Source: a virus
Length of the DNA stretch: 64,000 bases
IMG/VR virus record: IMGVR_UViG_3300006175_000004
Location: 1 to 64,000 of that record
Reading direction: 5' to 3' (one strand)
Within the stretch, counting starts at the first letter, position 1. The number at the start of each line of letters is the position of its first letter. Under the pieces are notes generated by a model. The model saw only the letters and a program-made list of their open reading frames with translations. It was not told where the DNA came from and made no database searches. Both the position numbers and the translations under genes were made by a program. This document shows, one piece after another, positions 49,124 through 57,725 of this stretch.

Positions 49124-50146
49124 TTACTGATACTGCATCGAGACTCCGGTGATTGCTTCCGGACGAACGCCCCAACCCGATGTCGAACGAAGTTCGCTGA
49201 CAATATCAATCGCGCCACCGGGGATCGGTGTCGGGATTTCTTTTGGCGCAGCCATGTCGTTCAATTGCAGCGTGCAAGCTTCCAAGCCCGGCGACAGCTT
49301 GGCGAACTCGTTGGTATTGATCTTCCCGCCTGCGGGCTTCTGCACTTCAGGCATGACGATGAGGACCAAATCGGTGTTGCCGCCGAGTCCCTGATTGATC
49401 AGGGTATCGTCATAGCACCACAAGATTTCATCCTTGTTGTCGCTTGCCACGGATTTGACCACGCCTGCGGTCGAAGTCGTGCCTGCGCCGGGCCGCTGGA
49501 ATTGCACAAGCTGAACCACGTTGTATTCGAACGTGCCAAGCGTGCGCTGCGGTCCAAGGATGGTGAACTTCCTGCCGATCCCCAATTGATTGGTGCGGGA
49601 TTTGATCTGCTGGATCTGCGACAAAATGAACAACGCCATTTGCCCGTTGTCATAGGTGACGACGGTATCGTTGTTGTTCGAATCAGGCGGCAGCGGGATT
49701 GCCGTCGAACCATTGGTATTGACAATGCCTTCGCCGTTCGCGGGGTTCATCCCGTAAAGCAGCATATTCCGAAGAAGCTGGAAGTGGCCTTGGCGCATAC
49801 CCAACCGCTGGGCTTCGACGATGGAAACATTCCACCGGCTCATCGCAGCGGTATCATGGTGGTCGTATTCAGCCCGGACCCGAAGCAAGTAGGACGCGGT
49901 GCTGATCATCGACATCGCAATGCCGACCGATGGCAGTTCATTGTAAGCCGATTGCCCGCCCGCCATCTTCGTGCGGATATCCGCGCGGCGGATGTAAGCA
50001 ACCAAATCACCTTCGCCCAAGCGGGTCAGCGGTTCGCCACCCCCAAGAAGATCGAAAGCCCCGGAAGCCTGCGAGTAAGGCAGCAGGATTTCCGGCATTG
50101 TGTATGACGGGTTGAGCGTCACATAAGCCGGGGCAATGTTACCCAT
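49124..50146 (-). CDS. major capsid protein
   Basis: A 340-residue HK97-fold type capsid protein, judged from position and pattern. The N-terminus (LLPYSQASGAFDLLGGGEPL) and the central helix SIVEAQRLGMRQGHFQLLRN, with LLYGMNPANGEGIVN, fit phage capsid proteins; the C-terminal half has the strands of the A-domain (VLIVMPEVQKPAG). It follows the decoration protein and the protease-scaffold gene, the usual order. A hairpin and inverted repeat follow the gene. Confidence 0.8.
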   Translation of the reverse strand: MGNIAPAYVTLNPSYTMPEILLPYSQASGAFDLLGGGEPLTRLGEGDLVAYIRRADIRTKMAGGQSAYNELPSVGIAMSMISTASYLLRVRAEYDHHDTAAMSRWNVSIVEAQRLGMRQGHFQLLRNMLLYGMNPANGEGIVNTNGSTAIPLPPDSNNNDTVVTYDNGQMALFILSQIQQIKSRTNQLGIGRKFTILGPQRTLGTFEYNVVQLVQFQRPGAGTTSTAGVVKSVASDNKDEILWCYDDTLINQGLGGNTDLVLIVMPEVQKPAGGKINTNEFAKLSPGLEACTLQLNDMAAPKEIPTPIPGGAIDIVSELRSTSGWGVRPEAITGVSMQYQ

Positions 50147-50191
50147 TTAGAAAATTCCTTTCTGTCAGTGATTGATTGGACGCCCAATCGG

Positions 50192-51100
50192 TCAGATTTG
50201 AACGAGTGCGCAGGAACCGGAACGGTTCCATGTGGCGAAGCCGGTGACCGGGTCGTAGCTGACCACCATGCTGTTGCCGATCTGCACGTTCAGAATTTTG
50301 ACCGGCAGAATGGCAGCGGCTGCACCGCCAACAAGCAGCGATCCACCAGTGATGGTGGAAGCACCAAGCCCGGACCCGGCATTGTAGACCACTGTCGATC
50401 CGGTCGTCCCTGCCAAGGCGGTGAATGTGCCGTTCAGGGAAGCGAATGCCCCGGTGCCGGTCAGCGATGACACCGTGACCGAGTCGCCCGGCCCGAATGT
50501 GATCGGGGCGGACATGGTCAGTGTGACCACACCCGTGCCGTCAACATAAGTGCCGGATGAAATGGTCAGCGCAGAAGCGATGTAGGGCACCAACCGCTGA
50601 TTGGTGAAGTCCCATGACACCGCTTGCGTGATGATATTCCCCTCAAGATCGACCAGTGCAGGATCGATGGCCAGCGCAATGCGGGCGTTCGATCCAAGAC
50701 GGTAGAAATTGACGGTCATGCCGGAAGCGGCAAGTGGGACCGGCGATTGCGGCGTATTGATCATGGAATGGTCCTGATCAAACACCGAGAAGCCGGTCAG
50801 ATCGCCAGCGTCGCCACCGTCAGGCGGGTTCTCCGTATCGGCAATCTGCGTAGCGCGGGTGATCTTCCCGCCATTGACGCCGTTTGCCGATCCGCCAGAA
50901 TATGGCGAAGTGGTTTCACTGATTGCGACACCGCCCCACATGGGAATGGTCTCGCTGTCAGCAAGTACGCCACCGGCCAACCGATAGCGGGCCGAAGGAT
51001 CGTCCATCGCCTGACCCTGAATGTAGCCATCCGACTGGACATTGAATGAACCCGCACCATTGGTGGTAACAAGCGGGTTGAAGGCAATTTGAGCAGACAT
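50192..51100 (-). CDS. capsid decoration/cement-like protein with beta-module
   Basis: A 302-residue protein just upstream of the capsid gene. The first 180 residues (GYIQGQAMDDPSARYRLAGG, VLADSETIPMWGGVAISETT) fit a structural protein that binds the capsid surface. Residues about 190-258 hold an extra module (GDSVTVSSLTGTGAFASLNG with TFTALAGTTG) closely like one in the tail sheath. The last 40 residues are a final beta-segment. Confidence 0.65.
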   Translation of the reverse strand: MSAQIAFNPLVTTNGAGSFNVQSDGYIQGQAMDDPSARYRLAGGVLADSETIPMWGGVAISETTSPYSGGSANGVNGGKITRATQIADTENPPDGGDAGDLTGFSVFDQDHSMINTPQSPVPLAASGMTVNFYRLGSNARIALAIDPALVDLEGNIITQAVSWDFTNQRLVPYIASALTISSGTYVDGTGVVTLTMSAPITFGPGDSVTVSSLTGTGAFASLNGTFTALAGTTGSTVVYNAGSGLGASTITGGSLLVGGAAAAILPVKILNVQIGNSMVVSYDPVTGFATWNRSGSCALVQI

Positions 51101-51174
51101 TGTTTCTAGTTCCTTTCCGCCGGTTCATTCAATGCCCCGGCTGATGATGCGAAAGTGAATTGACCCCTGATCGA

Positions 51175-53118
51175 TCAGCGGCCCTGTTGTGCCGATGGCG
51201 TCAGGAAACCGCCTTTGTCCCAATCCACCTTCTGCACCGGGGCTTTGAAGTCGCGCACGAAGCTGTGCTTGCCGACAAAGCTGATCGTGCGCTGACCGGT
51301 CGCATGGTCAGTGCGGGTAATCTGACGAAGCTCGTCTTCCGGCAGATCGACAGGATTGTCCGCAGCCTTGAACGCGTCTGCGTAAATCTGCCCTTCAGCC
51401 ACATCGAAGGCCGCGTCCGCAATTGCGGCGACATCAACCTTCGACCATGCAGGCGAATGGACCTTCAGCGCGGTAGCCAACCGGCGCTTGTAGGCTTCCA
51501 ACGTTTCCCCATCCAAGGGGCGCGGCGCTGAATCACCAAAGGCTTGGAAGACCGTGTCCGCCTTCGCCTGCACTTCTGCCCGCTTGCGGAAATCCGCATC
51601 GGACATCTGCAACGGCATCCGGCGTTTCAGATCGGCAATTTCGCGCTTCATGGCTTTGACATCGACGCTGTCCTTGCGGGCATCATCGTCATCATCGTCG
51701 TCCTTCTTCGCGTCCTTGCGACCCTTCTTTTTGTCGGCAACGGCGACCTTTTTGTCTTCTTCTTCGTCTTCGTCATCGTCGTCGTCATCGTCGTCGTCTT
51801 TTTTGTCTTCCTTCTTCCCCTTCATGTCTTCAGGGAAGTCGTCCTTCTTGGCCGCATCCTTTTTGTCGGCCTTTTTGTCTTCCTTCTTTTCTTCTTCTTC
51901 GTCGTCGTCATCGTCGTCGGCCTTCTTGGCTTCGAACGCATCCATGCGCGACGACATTGAATCGACCTTCGCTGCGTACTCGTCAAAACGCTGACGATCA
52001 TCGGCCCGGCCTTTCGCCAAGCTGTCAAGACCCGTCAGGATTTTGTCGAGTTTGTCTCCACCTTCCGCATCTGCTCGCACCTTCGCTTCTGCGGCCTTTC
52101 TTTCTTCATCCGTCACTGTACTGTCTCCTTTCACGAGAGTAGCCACACCGGCTGGATCGCCACCTTTGTCCCAAACACCCTTCTCGCAGATGGCGATATG
52201 ATCGAGCAGAGAAGGTTTACCTTCAATCAGTAATTGTTCACCTGTATCCAATTCCACTTTCGTATTGACGCTTGGATCGCGGAACACCACCGCAGGCGAC
52301 GTGGAAAGCTGTGTGTTCCGCATTTCCTTGATTGCATCTGCATCGTAGATTTTAGCGATGCCCCAAACTTCGCTCGCTTCCGGCTTCAGGTACGGCAGGA
52401 AGACTGATCCAACAACGCGGTCGTTGAATTCCTTGCTGTTCAACATCGCGCTTTTGGGATGCTCGAAGATTACCGACAAGCCCATGCACCGCTGCACGAA
52501 GTCTTCATTCATGTACAGCGATGGATCGCGCCACACATATTCGTTGTGCTTGTGGCGATAGGCCATTCCGGTGCCGGTAATGCGGATATTGAACAGCCAC
52601 ATGTTGTCATAGGGCTGCGGGCTGACCAGAAGCCCGGACATCATCGCGCGGGCGACAGCGAGTTCGTCCATGCCAAGGCGGTCGAGCGCAATCTGACAGC
52701 CGGGGTGCATCGGCTGCGGTGGCTGATCGATGGGTGCCCAAGCCCATCCGACATGTTCGCCATTGACCGTAGGCGTGAATTCTTCCTTCACCCGCTGAAT
52801 GAATGTGGTGAAGTCGACTTCTTCCCCCGGCGCTGCTTCGCCCGGTAGCAAGGCAACGCTGCCATTCAGAGGTGCAGGGGCAAGCGGGGTTGGATCACGG
52901 GGCCTGATTTGCCGCGTCCATTCGGCCCGTGGCCCTGCGGGTATCTTGCCACATTCTTCGATGGCTTCGCGCTCAGCTGCTTCCAGCTCGGTCTCGTCGC
53001 CTTCGATATGGCCACCGGGGAAGCACCAGAAGCCGGGGTAATCACCGCCCGGCCCGCGCTTCAGATACAGGGCCTTGCGATCCTGCGTGATGAAAAGAAT
53101 TCCGGCAGCGCGGATCAT
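51175..53118 (-). CDS. Nudix hydrolase / capsid maturation protease (DUF2213-like) / scaffold fusion
   Basis: A 647-residue protein with three parts. Residues 1 to about 160 are a Nudix domain with an almost complete Nudix box: GHIEGDE at about 36-42 and REAIEECG at about 50-57. Residues about 165-340 resemble DUF2213-type capsid proteases (MWLFNIRITGTGMAYRHKHN, LSVIFEHPKSAML, QLSTSPAVVFRDP). Residues about 340-480 are a coiled coil and a very long Asp/Glu/Lys tract, and about 485-647 a helical scaffold-like end (DDRQRF-type and VDVKAMKREIADLKRRM). Protease plus scaffold is common; the Nudix part at the front is unusual. TGATG overlap upstream. Confidence 0.8.
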   Translation of the reverse strand: MIRAAGILFITQDRKALYLKRGPGGDYPGFWCFPGGHIEGDETELEAAEREAIEECGKIPAGPRAEWTRQIRPRDPTPLAPAPLNGSVALLPGEAAPGEEVDFTTFIQRVKEEFTPTVNGEHVGWAWAPIDQPPQPMHPGCQIALDRLGMDELAVARAMMSGLLVSPQPYDNMWLFNIRITGTGMAYRHKHNEYVWRDPSLYMNEDFVQRCMGLSVIFEHPKSAMLNSKEFNDRVVGSVFLPYLKPEASEVWGIAKIYDADAIKEMRNTQLSTSPAVVFRDPSVNTKVELDTGEQLLIEGKPSLLDHIAICEKGVWDKGGDPAGVATLVKGDSTVTDEERKAAEAKVRADAEGGDKLDKILTGLDSLAKGRADDRQRFDEYAAKVDSMSSRMDAFEAKKADDDDDDEEEEKKEDKKADKKDAAKKDDFPEDMKGKKEDKKDDDDDDDDDEDEEEDKKVAVADKKKGRKDAKKDDDDDDDARKDSVDVKAMKREIADLKRRMPLQMSDADFRKRAEVQAKADTVFQAFGDSAPRPLDGETLEAYKRRLATALKVHSPAWSKVDVAAIADAAFDVAEGQIYADAFKAADNPVDLPEDELRQITRTDHATGQRTISFVGKHSFVRDFKAPVQKVDWDKGGFLTPSAQQGR

Positions 53119-54407
53119 CAGGATACCACTTTCACTTTGCCTTCGGGGATCATGTAGTTGGTATTTTCAGATGGGGCCGATTGGATTTGCAGGTGGCCGT
53201 CGCGGGCAGACAGAACCCGACCGGTTTCGCCGTGGCCACGAATGCCCGGCGCATTGATCTTCACCTGCTTGCCGATCATCGGGTGCTTGTCAGCATCGGT
53301 CCTCGTCTTTGACCTAGGCGGAACAACCGTCACTGATTTGACGTTGCTCTGCGCCTTCATTTCCTTCTCCATGTGACGAGCTTCACTTTCGTGAGTGTAA
53401 ACATAGGTGTCAAAGTCACCGGTCTTCCAATAGACTTTGACTTCCCAATAGCTGGAAGCATCACCACGAACGGCCTTCTTCTTGTCAGGGCCTTCCATCA
53501 TCTTCGCGATGTCGCGGTCGATGTCGTCGATCTTCGCAGCCAATTCCCCGGCCTTGGCAGGATTGCCTTCCGATTTTATCAAGCGGTCAAGCTGGCTCTG
53601 AAGCTCGGTACGCAAGGCCCGCAGGCGAACCAGTTCACCTGCTGTGCTGTCGGCCTTTATTTCGCTGACATATATTCCGGTGCAATCCGGGTGCTTTCGG
53701 TGGGCAATCTTCGCCGCTTCATCTTTGGTAGCTGCCTTGATGTCCAAATCGGCCACGTGCTTTGACGATTGCGGGGTCTTGAATACTTGTACGTGCCATT
53801 CCCGCTCGGCTGCATCAGCCTTCGTGCCCTGATTGGGTTCACGATATGATGCAGCAATGGAATCGATCTTCACCATTGCTTCATCCATCAGGCACGCGTC
53901 CATCTTGGCGCAGATCGCGTCAAGCATCGATGAAGCGGGCGATACCGCGCTGTCGCTGCGCGGTTCCCACTCAAGGGCACCTTCGTCGTTTTCGACATAG
54001 GCCCCTTTGGTCTGTTTGGCCTTGGCGACCGCTTCCTTGAAGCTGTCGATCTGCCCGGAGATTTTACGGCCGTCTTTCACGACGAAGAAGGTCTCCGGCA
54101 CATTCTGCTCAATGCGTGAGTCGGCCCGATTTGCCCCTTCCAATTCCTTGGTCAGATCACGGACGTTCTGCTCGAGCTTTTCCTTGCTCGGGATATTGAT
54201 GGTGTTGAACCGACCGCCCGCCAGCAACTTCTTGGCTTCGGCAAGTTCTTGTTGGATCGCTTCACGTGGCCTGCCTGCATCCGCCCGATCCACGCCCGAT
54301 ATCTTCCCGGCATTCTTGGAAGCGTAGAAGACTTGCTTCCCCTTGTCGCCACCGTATTCCTTTTCCATCGCGGCAAGGATTTCCTCACCTTTTGCTGTCA
54401 ACGGCAT
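53118..54407 (-). CDS. prohead-associated protein
   Basis: A 429-residue protein. The first 40 residues (MPLTAKGEEILAAMEKEYGG, then GKQVFYASKNAGKI) are a conserved motif found at the start of many phage proteins next to capsid proteases. Two internal ferredoxin-like segments follow (REWHVQVFKTPQSSKHVADL; YWEVKVYWKTGDFDTYVYTH) with long helices between, and a C-terminal KOW/SH3-like part (IGKQVKINAPGIRGHGETGR). Probably a capsid assembly or core protein. Confidence 0.65.
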   Translation of the reverse strand: MPLTAKGEEILAAMEKEYGGDKGKQVFYASKNAGKISGVDRADAGRPREAIQQELAEAKKLLAGGRFNTINIPSKEKLEQNVRDLTKELEGANRADSRIEQNVPETFFVVKDGRKISGQIDSFKEAVAKAKQTKGAYVENDEGALEWEPRSDSAVSPASSMLDAICAKMDACLMDEAMVKIDSIAASYREPNQGTKADAAEREWHVQVFKTPQSSKHVADLDIKAATKDEAAKIAHRKHPDCTGIYVSEIKADSTAGELVRLRALRTELQSQLDRLIKSEGNPAKAGELAAKIDDIDRDIAKMMEGPDKKKAVRGDASSYWEVKVYWKTGDFDTYVYTHESEARHMEKEMKAQSNVKSVTVVPPRSKTRTDADKHPMIGKQVKINAPGIRGHGETGRVLSARDGHLQIQSAPSENTNYMIPEGKVKVVS

Positions 54408-54419
54408 TTGCGTAACCCC

Positions 54420-54758
54420 TTATTGCAGGATGATCGCGTTGTTGATGACAGCGGTGCTGCCGGAAGCATTGGCAAGCTTGATCTTGAACCACCCGAACAG
54501 CTTCCCGTCCGCGATGGCCTTGTTGGTCAGGGTATTGGCGCTGATCGCCTGCGTGGTTTCTTGCACAAGAATATCCCCGGCAGGATCGGCGTATTGATCG
54601 ATGGTCAGCGTCAGGTCGTGGGTGGCCTTCGCCCAAACCGAAATGTTCGCGCCGTGGCTGATTATGATACCGGAGTCATAGGTGACACCGGTAAGAATTT
54701 GTGCCGGGAATGGATTGAGCGGCGGAACCGGGCCTGCAGCATTCGGGTACGGAACCAT
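54420..54758 (-). CDS. head-associated protein
   Basis: A 112-residue beta-rich protein (YDSGIIISHGANISVWAKAT, DLTLTIDQYADPAGDIL) with the features of a small virion protein, maybe a capsid fibre base or decoration. No family named. Confidence 0.6.
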   Translation of the reverse strand: MVPYPNAAGPVPPLNPFPAQILTGVTYDSGIIISHGANISVWAKATHDLTLTIDQYADPAGDILVQETTQAISANTLTNKAIADGKLFGWFKIKLANASGSTAVINNAIILQ

Positions 54759-54770
54759 TGGTTGTCCCTT

Positions 54771-55163
54771 CTATTGAATGGGCGGAAATTTCAGGCGAAG
54801 GCGAATTATGTTGACCTGATCCTTCAGGGCCTGGATCGTTTTCTGCTCTGTCTTGTTCGGCCTTGGCCCTGCGTCCGCTTGCGCCTGCTGCAACTGGAAC
54901 TGGTACCATTCCAAGTCGCGCTGATCGCTGCGGTTTTCGGCTGCATCCAAACGCTGAAGAATTCGGTCGTTATTCTGCTGAAGTGTTTGTAGCTGCTTGC
55001 CAAGCTGCACCAAGGCAATTTCGCCGGGGATTGGCAGCGGGCCGCTCTGAATGATCCCGTCCACAATTGGTGCAGCCCATGACACCACAGTAACACCCAT
55101 CATCAGCCCGCCACCGACAGCAGCGACCCACTTTGCCAACCGGATGATCTGAATTCTGTCCAT
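54771..55163 (-). CDS. membrane-anchored coiled-coil protein
   Basis: A 130-residue protein with an N-terminal membrane helix (WVAAVGGGLMMGVTVVSWAA, about 12-32) and a coiled coil (about 55-120; QLGKQLQTLQQNNDRILQRL). It is out of place among head genes and looks like a lysis or superinfection-exclusion type membrane protein. The ATG at MDRIQIIRL was chosen over an upstream start that would overlap the next gene. Confidence 0.6.
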   Translation of the reverse strand: MDRIQIIRLAKWVAAVGGGLMMGVTVVSWAAPIVDGIIQSGPLPIPGEIALVQLGKQLQTLQQNNDRILQRLDAAENRSDQRDLEWYQFQLQQAQADAGPRPNKTEQKTIQALKDQVNIIRLRLKFPPIQ

Positions 55164-55189
55164 GACTGCACCAATCGCTTTAGGATGAT

Positions 55190-55453
55190 TTATTTCTTCC
55201 CGGCCTTCTTCGCCTTCCATGCCTTCTGTTTGGCGATGGCTGCGTCGCCTGCCGGATGACCCGCAGGAGCGTGCTCGTAGATCGTCAGCGATCTACCATC
55301 TGACATTGCCAGTTGGTAGGCGTCGATGATCCCTTCCTGATCGGTCATCAGCATGTTGGTGCCGTGAGCAATCGATTCCTGCAGCTTGTCCAAATCCAAG
55401 CTGCCGTCCGGCGCGTGCGGGTCGTGATTCCATGTGGTAGGTTTATGTGCCAT
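55190..55453 (-). CDS. hypothetical protein
   Basis: An 87-residue soluble protein starting MAHKPTTWNHDPHAPDGSLD and ending in a Lys/Ala-rich tail. Overlaps the upstream gene by 11 bases. Function unknown. Confidence 0.6.
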   Translation of the reverse strand: MAHKPTTWNHDPHAPDGSLDLDKLQESIAHGTNMLMTDQEGIIDAYQLAMSDGRSLTIYEHAPAGHPAGDAAIAKQKAWKAKKAGKK

Positions 55454-55742
55454 TGGGTGCTCCTTTGCTTTGATCGCCGGTTTCCAATTCGGTGGGCGAT
55501 ATCACCGGTTCCATTCCATTGCGGACCCATTCCAAGGCTGCATCCCGCGCGGCGATTGCGTGGGTCACCTCTTCCTTGAAATGCTGCACGCTATTGATCG
55601 CCGGGTGCCTGACGAACAGCAGCATCACAAGAGTGCCTACCCGCTCACCAAAGCCTTTGTGGATTGCACCTTCGTAGTAAGCGATCCGCCTGATTTTCAA
55701 CTCGCGCTGTGCCGCAGCGGCAAGGTCTTCAGAAGCCGTCAC
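55443..55742 (-). CDS. hypothetical protein
   Basis: A 99-residue helical protein (MTASEDLAAAAQRELKIRRI...). The GTG start overlaps the stop of the MuF gene (GTGA), so it is translated with it. May be an early-late assembly helper; no motif recognised. Confidence 0.6.
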   Translation of the reverse strand: MTASEDLAAAAQRELKIRRIAYYEGAIHKGFGERVGTLVMLLFVRHPAINSVQHFKEEVTHAIAARDAALEWVRNGMEPVISPTELETGDQSKGAPNGT

Positions 55743-56593
55743 AATCCAGCCACCATTTCGCGCACCTTGGCCTGCGCTTCCTTCAGGCTCTTCTCGCCTT
55801 TCGCGGTCAGCATCGACTTCGGCAGATCGCGCACATGGTAGACATATTGGCCGTAGCAGCGACAGAATGGTTCTTCAGCGGGCTGCGTGATCTTGTCGAG
55901 AAACCCCGCGTTGCCTTGCCGCATCAATCCCTGCTCGAGAGCCCAGTTGCCCCGAATGGTATAGACCAGCATGTCGCGCTCCTTGTGGTCTTCGCGATAA
56001 TTGTAGCCCGGCTGCCGCCAATGGCTGTGCCAGATCATCGCAAGCGCGTTGTTGTCTTTCGCCACGATGTCATTGATTGCCGATGTCAGCTTGTGGCCCT
56101 GATCAATCAGCACGCGGCGTTCTTCAAATTTGGTCCGCGCCAGCGACTTGCGTATATCCTGCTTGGCTGCGGGCTTCTGACCGGCCACTTTCGTTCCGCC
56201 CTTGGGGATCGATGTGGCCCAACCACTGAAGCGTTGCAGCGTCTTCTCGATGGATTGCTGACGGTTCAATCTGATGAGATTGGCCGATGCCAGTATCCGG
56301 CGATCCAATTCCGCCCGAAGATGAGGCCGCAACCGTTCAATGGTAAATCTTCCGACCCCGGCATGATACCGAGCGATGCCGCCCTTCTCGACCATGCGGG
56401 TATAAATCGCGATCAACCCGCCCCGCAGCATGGCCTCGAGCACATGGGGCTGGGTGAATTCCTTTTCGGCTGCTTCCTTGATCTTCTTTTCCCACATCAC
56501 CAATCGTTCAACGGTGTCGAAGCCGTGGGTGAGCAAGTCATCCACGGCTTCAGTGACAACGTCGTAGAAGGAATTACCCTTCTGTGATGGCAT
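55739..56593 (-). CDS. MuF-like minor head protein
   Basis: A 284-residue protein. The C-terminal block has WHSHWRQPGYNYREDHKERD, then NWALEQGLMRQG and PAEEPFCRCYGQYVY, the pattern of SPP1 gp7/Mu gpF minor capsid proteins. The N-terminal part is helical. Such proteins lie at the portal vertex and help head assembly or go out with DNA. TAATG overlap with the upstream gene. Confidence 0.72.
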   Translation of the reverse strand: MPSQKGNSFYDVVTEAVDDLLTHGFDTVERLVMWEKKIKEAAEKEFTQPHVLEAMLRGGLIAIYTRMVEKGGIARYHAGVGRFTIERLRPHLRAELDRRILASANLIRLNRQQSIEKTLQRFSGWATSIPKGGTKVAGQKPAAKQDIRKSLARTKFEERRVLIDQGHKLTSAINDIVAKDNNALAMIWHSHWRQPGYNYREDHKERDMLVYTIRGNWALEQGLMRQGNAGFLDKITQPAEEPFCRCYGQYVYHVRDLPKSMLTAKGEKSLKEAQAKVREMVAGL

Positions 56594-56955
56594 TAGGGTG
56601 CAGGGGCTGCCGGGGTATTCGCAGTGACCGCTGCCGCAAGCGAAGTATCATTCGCGGCAAGCGTGGTTTGCAAATCGGTCAGCGATTGAAGCTGAGCCGG
56701 GGTGGCTCCTGCCGCTTGTGCTGCGGCAACTGCATCCGCGATCATTTTCGGGATGCCATTCAGCAGGGCGACAGCCGATTCTTCGACGGTGGTTTCGTTG
56801 GCGACTTCAGCGGTAAGCGCGGCAATCTTGTCGTCAAGTACTGACATCTTCACTTCCTCTTGTTTCAGGGTGCGTAGGATTTGGCCGAGCAGTCTTTCGA
56901 TGCGATCAAGTCGGCCTTGGCAATGATCGCAAATACAACAATCAAATCTGTTCAC
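56593..56955 (-). CDS. small helical protein with optional Cys-rich N-terminus
   Basis: A 120-residue protein if started at GTG, with CCICDHC near the N-terminus and a helix LDRIERLLGQILRTLKQEEV. A second in-frame start, ATG at 56847, has the better ribosome site (GAGGAAG) and gives an 84-residue protein (MSVLDDKIAALTAEVANETT...) with an Ala-rich end. Both starts have reasonable sites, so two products are possible. Confidence 0.6.
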   Translation of the reverse strand: MNRFDCCICDHCQGRLDRIERLLGQILRTLKQEEVKMSVLDDKIAALTAEVANETTVEESAVALLNGIPKMIADAVAAAQAAGATPAQLQSLTDLQTTLAANDTSLAAAVTANTPAAPAP

Positions 56956-57157
56956 GGCGTCCCCTTCTGCACATGTGCATAACTAGGGTTTCAGGATCGG
57001 CTCCGAACTTCTTCGCCACGGCTTCCTTCAGCGATTTGAAGGCCCGCTGGGCAGCCGCTTCCTTGGCTTGGCGGGCCTTGGCCGCTGCTTCCCGCTCAGC
57101 CCGCTGCCGGGCCGTAAACGACGCCTGCTTGGCCCTATTTGAAGCGATGGCGGGCAT
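56942..57157 (-). CDS. small basic protein
   Basis: A 71-residue, highly charged Ala/Lys/Arg-rich helix (FTARQRAEREAAAKARQAKE) and a C-terminal CRRGRREQI. Nucleic-acid binding or simple coiled coil. ATG overlaps the upstream stop (TGATG). Confidence 0.55.
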   Translation of the reverse strand: MPAIASNRAKQASFTARQRAEREAAAKARQAKEAAAQRAFKSLKEAVAKKFGADPETLVMHMCRRGRREQI

Positions 57158-57387
57158 CAGGGCCACCTAATCGGGCCGGGCTTGGCCCTGCGGGCAAGCT
57201 TCGCGGCCTTCCGGCGCTCGTGGCGGTTCTGCGGAAGCTGATCTTCAGGTGTGGTTGCCATTACTTCAAACCCATAAATGACCGGTCCTTGATCCAAGTA
57301 GCTATCCACCGAAGACGCGGTTTGATCGCTGCTCGTCAGATAGGAACAGCAGCCTGATGTATTGGTCCTTGATAAGCCGGGCACCAT
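57157..57387 (-). CDS. small protein with basic C-terminus
   Basis: A 76-residue protein. The ATG follows directly on the stop of the tiny membrane gene (TGAATG). The C-terminal 34 residues (MATTPEDQLPQNRHERRKAA...) resemble short basic phage peptides and could also be made from an internal ATG at 57261. Function unknown. Confidence 0.5.
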   Translation of the reverse strand: MVPGLSRTNTSGCCSYLTSSDQTASSVDSYLDQGPVIYGFEVMATTPEDQLPQNRHERRKAAKLARRAKPGPIRWP

Positions 57388-57519
57388 TCAGCGACCCCAA
57401 ATCCATACGGGGGTCAGGATTACCAACATGACCAGCGTCAAGAAGGCCCCAGCGATAATCAAGGCACCGACGAAGGCTTGCGCGATCTGACCGGCGATCT
57501 GAAACGATGCCGATATCAT
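57388..57519 (-). CDS. 43-residue membrane protein
   Basis: MISASFQIAGQIAQAFVGAL, followed by a second strongly hydrophobic run ending in IWGR. One long or two short membrane helices. It overlaps the upstream stop (TGATG) and its own stop is followed directly by the next ATG, which fixes the frame. A longer open frame here (57302-57550) is a shadow. Confidence 0.65.
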   Translation of the reverse strand: MISASFQIAGQIAQAFVGALIIAGAFLTLVMLVILTPVWIWGR

Positions 57520-57701
57520 CAGGACGGGTCCACTTGGACGACTTCGCCATTCGACAACGTCACGATTGCCCCGGCAGGATAATCCCGCGAATTCAGCGTG
57601 ACCACCGCTGTGCCCTTCTTGGGGTGAATGAGGATCATTTGCTGCGTCAGCGCCGCTGCCCCAGCGGTGTGCATTAGATATCCACGAAGCCGCTTCTTCA
57701 T
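57519..57701 (-). CDS. small beta-rich protein
   Basis: A 60-residue protein with a basic N-terminus (MKKRLRGYLMHTAG) and a beta pattern (GTAVVTLNSRDYPAGAIVTL). ATG preferred over a GTG nine bases upstream. Function unknown. Confidence 0.55.
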   Translation of the reverse strand: MKKRLRGYLMHTAGAAALTQQMILIHPKKGTAVVTLNSRDYPAGAIVTLSNGEVVQVDPS

Positions 57702-57725
57702 CAGTCCCACCGCCCGTTCTTCACT

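Noticed and set aside
51554-51994. Ser-rich plus-strand frame (and the hydrophobic frame beside it) opposite the scaffold gene
   Set aside because: These are antisense readings of the Asp/Glu/Lys codon repeats in the scaffold domain.
57302-57550. 82-residue open frame on the minus strand
   Set aside because: It overlaps a 43-residue membrane gene and its neighbours, which are fixed by TGATG and TGAATG junctions; its own start has no ribosome site.
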